Shown: in pieces, positions 26,965-27,198 of the stretch
How the letters are laid out: every line of letters begins with the position of its first letter
Position numbering within the stretch: the stretch's first letter is position 1
DNA from: Seminavis robusta
Lineage: Eukaryota; Bacillariophyta; Bacillariophyceae; Naviculales; Naviculaceae
Length of the DNA stretch: 27,198 nucleotides
NCBI GenBank assembly: GCA_903772945.1
Contig: CAICTM010001545.1
Span: 1 to 27,198 of the forward strand
Direction of reading: 5' to 3'
The notes under the pieces: model-generated
The model's database searches: none
What the model was told of the DNA's origin: nothing
Seen by the model: only the letters and a program-made list of their open reading frames with translations
Program-made: the position numbers and the translations under genes

Positions 26965-27198
26965 GGGCACACTATGCATTCCCGTGAGTTCCCAATGATA
27001 GAATTATCAAGTGGACTTTACACTAACCAAAAAGTTGGGGGCGCAAGACATATCATAGGTCAGAACTTTTGCGATCTAAGAATCATAGTTTGTTTCACTA
27101 CCATGTCAGTGGGTGGGAATGCATATCTTTCCGTCAAGAGAGCAACACCAATGAGAGAAGAGAACTTCTCCATTTCGATCTGCAGCTGTCAGCGACAA
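26965..27198 (+). pseudogene. Retropepsin-like fragment, open to window end
   Basis: An open frame of 78 codons follows the TAA at 26962-26964 and runs off the window. HIIGQNFCDLRIIVCF corresponds to the second conserved strand and flap-proximal segment of retroviral-type aspartic proteases (usually YDxIIGxDFLxxLxIxxDF). KRATPMREENF follows, as in diatom elements. The first catalytic-loop DSG triad is not visible in this frame, which fits decay upstream. It would process the polyprotein in an intact element. Confidence 0.5.

Larger units (their letters stand above)
24730..27198 (+). mobile_element. Decayed LTR retrotransposon, 5' part (probably Ty3/Gypsy-like)
   Basis: A leader/LTR-like stretch is followed by broken gag and then a retropepsin-like frame, the order expected for a plus-strand LTR element. 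Reverse transcriptase, RNase H and integrase would lie beyond the window. All coding parts are interrupted except the last 234 bases. The left border is approximate, since no second LTR is available here to define it. The Ty3/Gypsy assignment comes from the resemblance of gag and protease to diatom elements I know, not from a polymerase sequence. Confidence 0.6.

Overview
The window looks like nuclear DNA from a eukaryotic microalga, most likely a raphid pennate diatom of the Seminavis type. The reasons are short GT-AG introns, long AT-rich intergenic DNA full of CTAG and TACCGGTA palindromes, and Asn/Gln runs encoded by AAC/CAA microsatellites. Several protein families present are ones I associate with diatom genomes: PWDE-type ankyrin repeats, secreted Cys-rich proteins, stalked type II glycosyltransferase-like proteins, and a diatom-type retrotransposon gag. 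The species call is inference.

Layout. Bases 1-3760 hold only relics and repeats: frameshifted ankyrin remnants on both strands, a three-unit ~157-bp tandem repeat, a diverged ~70-bp direct repeat and ATCGA-type microsatellites. From 3761 to 5002 (-) there is an intact, tail-anchored GST-fold protein resembling animal GDAP1. At 6152-6769 (+) is a secreted fascin-like beta-trefoil gene broken by two frameshifts; one coincides exactly with an 11-bp tandem duplication. From 7306 to 11922 (-) a six-exon gene encodes a 1383-residue P5-type ATPase with an unusual secreted-type Cys-rich N-terminal ectodomain. Two of its five introns are visibly homologous to each other.

Bases 11923-16200 are mostly non-coding, with poorly supported relics. 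From 16201 to 22908 lies a family cluster: two intact type II membrane glycosyltransferase-like genes on the minus strand (16201-17430 and 19959-21353) and an inverted, frameshifted third copy on the plus strand (21875-22908). A four-copy tandem repeat with a very conserved 56-bp core (17609-18175) lies upstream of the first gene. A frameshifted Cys-rich secreted-type gene relic lies between the two intact genes.

Bases 22968-24291 hold a diverged direct duplication of about 540 bp, and 24333-24459 holds a cluster of 16-bp palindromic elements. The right end, from about 24730 onward, is the 5' part of a decayed LTR retrotransposon: an LTR/leader-like stretch, frameshifted gag pieces, and a retropepsin-like frame that runs off the window.

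No operon-like cooperation is expected. The three intact proteins with readable roles (tail-anchored GST, P5 ATPase, Golgi-type transferases) all belong to membranes of the endomembrane/organelle system. I found no rRNA, convincing tRNA or CRISPR array.
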